Origin: Chitinophagales bacterium
GTDB lineage: Bacteria; Bacteroidota; Bacteroidia; Chitinophagales; UBA2359
Direction: 5' to 3'
Assembly: GCA_020629595.1 (NCBI GenBank)
Contig: JAHDDA010000140.1
Span: forward strand, 1 to 7,197
Length of the DNA stretch: 7,197 nt
The notes below the pieces were generated by a model. The model saw only the letters and a program-made list of their open reading frames with translations, had not been told where the DNA came from and made no database searches. The position numbers were made by a program, and so were the translations under genes. Below, one piece after another: positions 6,721 through 7,197 of the stretch. Each line of letters opens with the position of its first letter. Positions within the stretch are counted from its first letter, which is position 1.

Positions 6721-6751
6721 AATCCCTTACAACCAAAAGCTGTAAGGGATT
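6721..6751. terminator. Bidirectional intrinsic terminator between recN and the repeat protein
   Basis: An exact 11-bp inverted repeat, AATCCCTTACA and TGTAAGGGATT, encloses a 9-nt loop. On the minus strand it is followed by a run of six T residues, the classic layout for ending the Ig-like repeat gene, whose stop codon lies about 23 nt upstream. On the plus strand the trailing tract is only TAATT-like, so termination of recN would be weaker but plausible. The position between two convergent genes fits a shared terminator. Confidence 0.88.
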
Positions 6752-6774
6752 AATTGTATAAATTTCAATAAATA

Positions 6775-7197
6775 TTAAAATCTACCACCATCTGCTTCAC
6801 AGGTTTGAATAATAGTGAAGCTACATTCGGCACTAGAGTCTGAACATCCATCAGCATCTGTTACTGTATAAATTAAGGTATAAGTTACACCAACAGTTAA
6901 TCCTAAAGGGTCAAATTGGTCGTTTGTTACATTACTAGCGGCTGTTCCAGTCCAAACACCACCAGGAATAGGCGGATTTAGATTTACTATGCCTCCACAC
7001 AAATCTACGTTTCCACTTGGACAAGTAAAGCTCGCATCTGGTAAAGGATTAATTGTGATTTCAAAATCTAATCCTGTTTCACAAACAGTATCATCAGTAT
7101 CTATGTTAGTTCCAACAGCGTTTGCTGGTGTGTAAGTAGCAGTAATGGTATAAGTTCCTGCTCCCACTCCTGGGTCAAATTGAGTACCTGTAACACC
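6775..7197 (-). CDS. C-terminal part of a secreted Ig-like repeat protein (start beyond window)
   Basis: 140 residues are visible before a TAA stop; the start lies beyond the right edge. The sequence is Thr/Val/Asp/Gly-rich with beta-strand alternation and no hydrophobic segment. It contains at least two related units: FDPG-GAGTYTITATYT at residues 7-23 and NDQFDPLGL-VGVTYTLIYTVTDADGC at 92-118, an FDP-to-FDP distance of 88. WTGT at 82-85 starts the Ig-like module of the second unit. Such repeats are common in large Bacteroidota cell-surface adhesins, often secreted by the type IX system; that placement is inference. Cysteines at 39, 59, 67, 118, 125 and 133 could form disulfides outside the cell. 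The chain ends SFTIIQTCEADGGRF, with no visible type IX sorting domain. A good terminator follows, so this is probably the true end. Confidence 0.82.
   Translation of the reverse strand, partial: GVTGTQFDPGVGAGTYTITATYTPANAVGTNIDTDDTVCETGLDFEITINPLPDASFTCPSGNVDLCGGIVNLNPPIPGGVWTGTAASNVTNDQFDPLGLTVGVTYTLIYTVTDADGCSDSSAECSFTIIQTCEADGGRF

Overview
The window looks like a chromosomal segment from an AT-rich member of the Bacteroidota. Supporting signs are the gene content (a PSP1/RicT-family protein next to holB, a DUF4440-type lipoprotein, a secreted protein with Ig-like repeats), TAnnTTTG-type promoter boxes, the general lack of Shine-Dalgarno sequences, and A/T-rich leaders before start codons. 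I cannot place it below phylum level.

Layout. Positions 1-1394 (minus) carry a PSP1-domain RicT/YaaT homologue, cut by the left edge inside a long disordered Asn/Arg/Lys-rich tail. Positions 1401-1500 are an intergenic block made of two arrays of degenerate 7-nt repeats facing each other. Positions 1501-2604 (minus) are holB, DNA polymerase III delta prime, with a good -7 promoter box just upstream. Positions 2605-2815 hold no supported gene. Positions 2816-3274 (minus) encode a small lipoprotein with a DUF4440/SnoaL-like (NTF2-fold) domain. A 60-bp divergent spacer with a promoter candidate separates it from an AMP-forming acyl-CoA ligase at 3335-4990 (plus). RecN follows at 5020-6687 (plus). 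A strong bidirectional hairpin terminator lies at 6721-6751. Positions 6775-7197 (minus) are the C-terminal end of a secreted Ig-like repeat protein that runs off the right edge.

How the genes relate. holB and ricT form a minus-strand pair that is also found together in Firmicutes (holB-yaaT). The ligase and recN are adjacent on the plus strand, but recN has its own promoter candidate across the ligase stop codon, so they are probably neighbours rather than a functional pair. The terminator separates recN from the convergent repeat-protein gene.

Most of this is core housekeeping sequence, and I see no defence system, mobile element, CRISPR array or RNA gene. The points most worth a second look are the heptamer arrays between holB and ricT, the (Asn-Arg)n tracts and N-terminal cysteine cluster of the RicT homologue, the ambiguous recN start region, and the unusual C-terminal end of the repeat protein.
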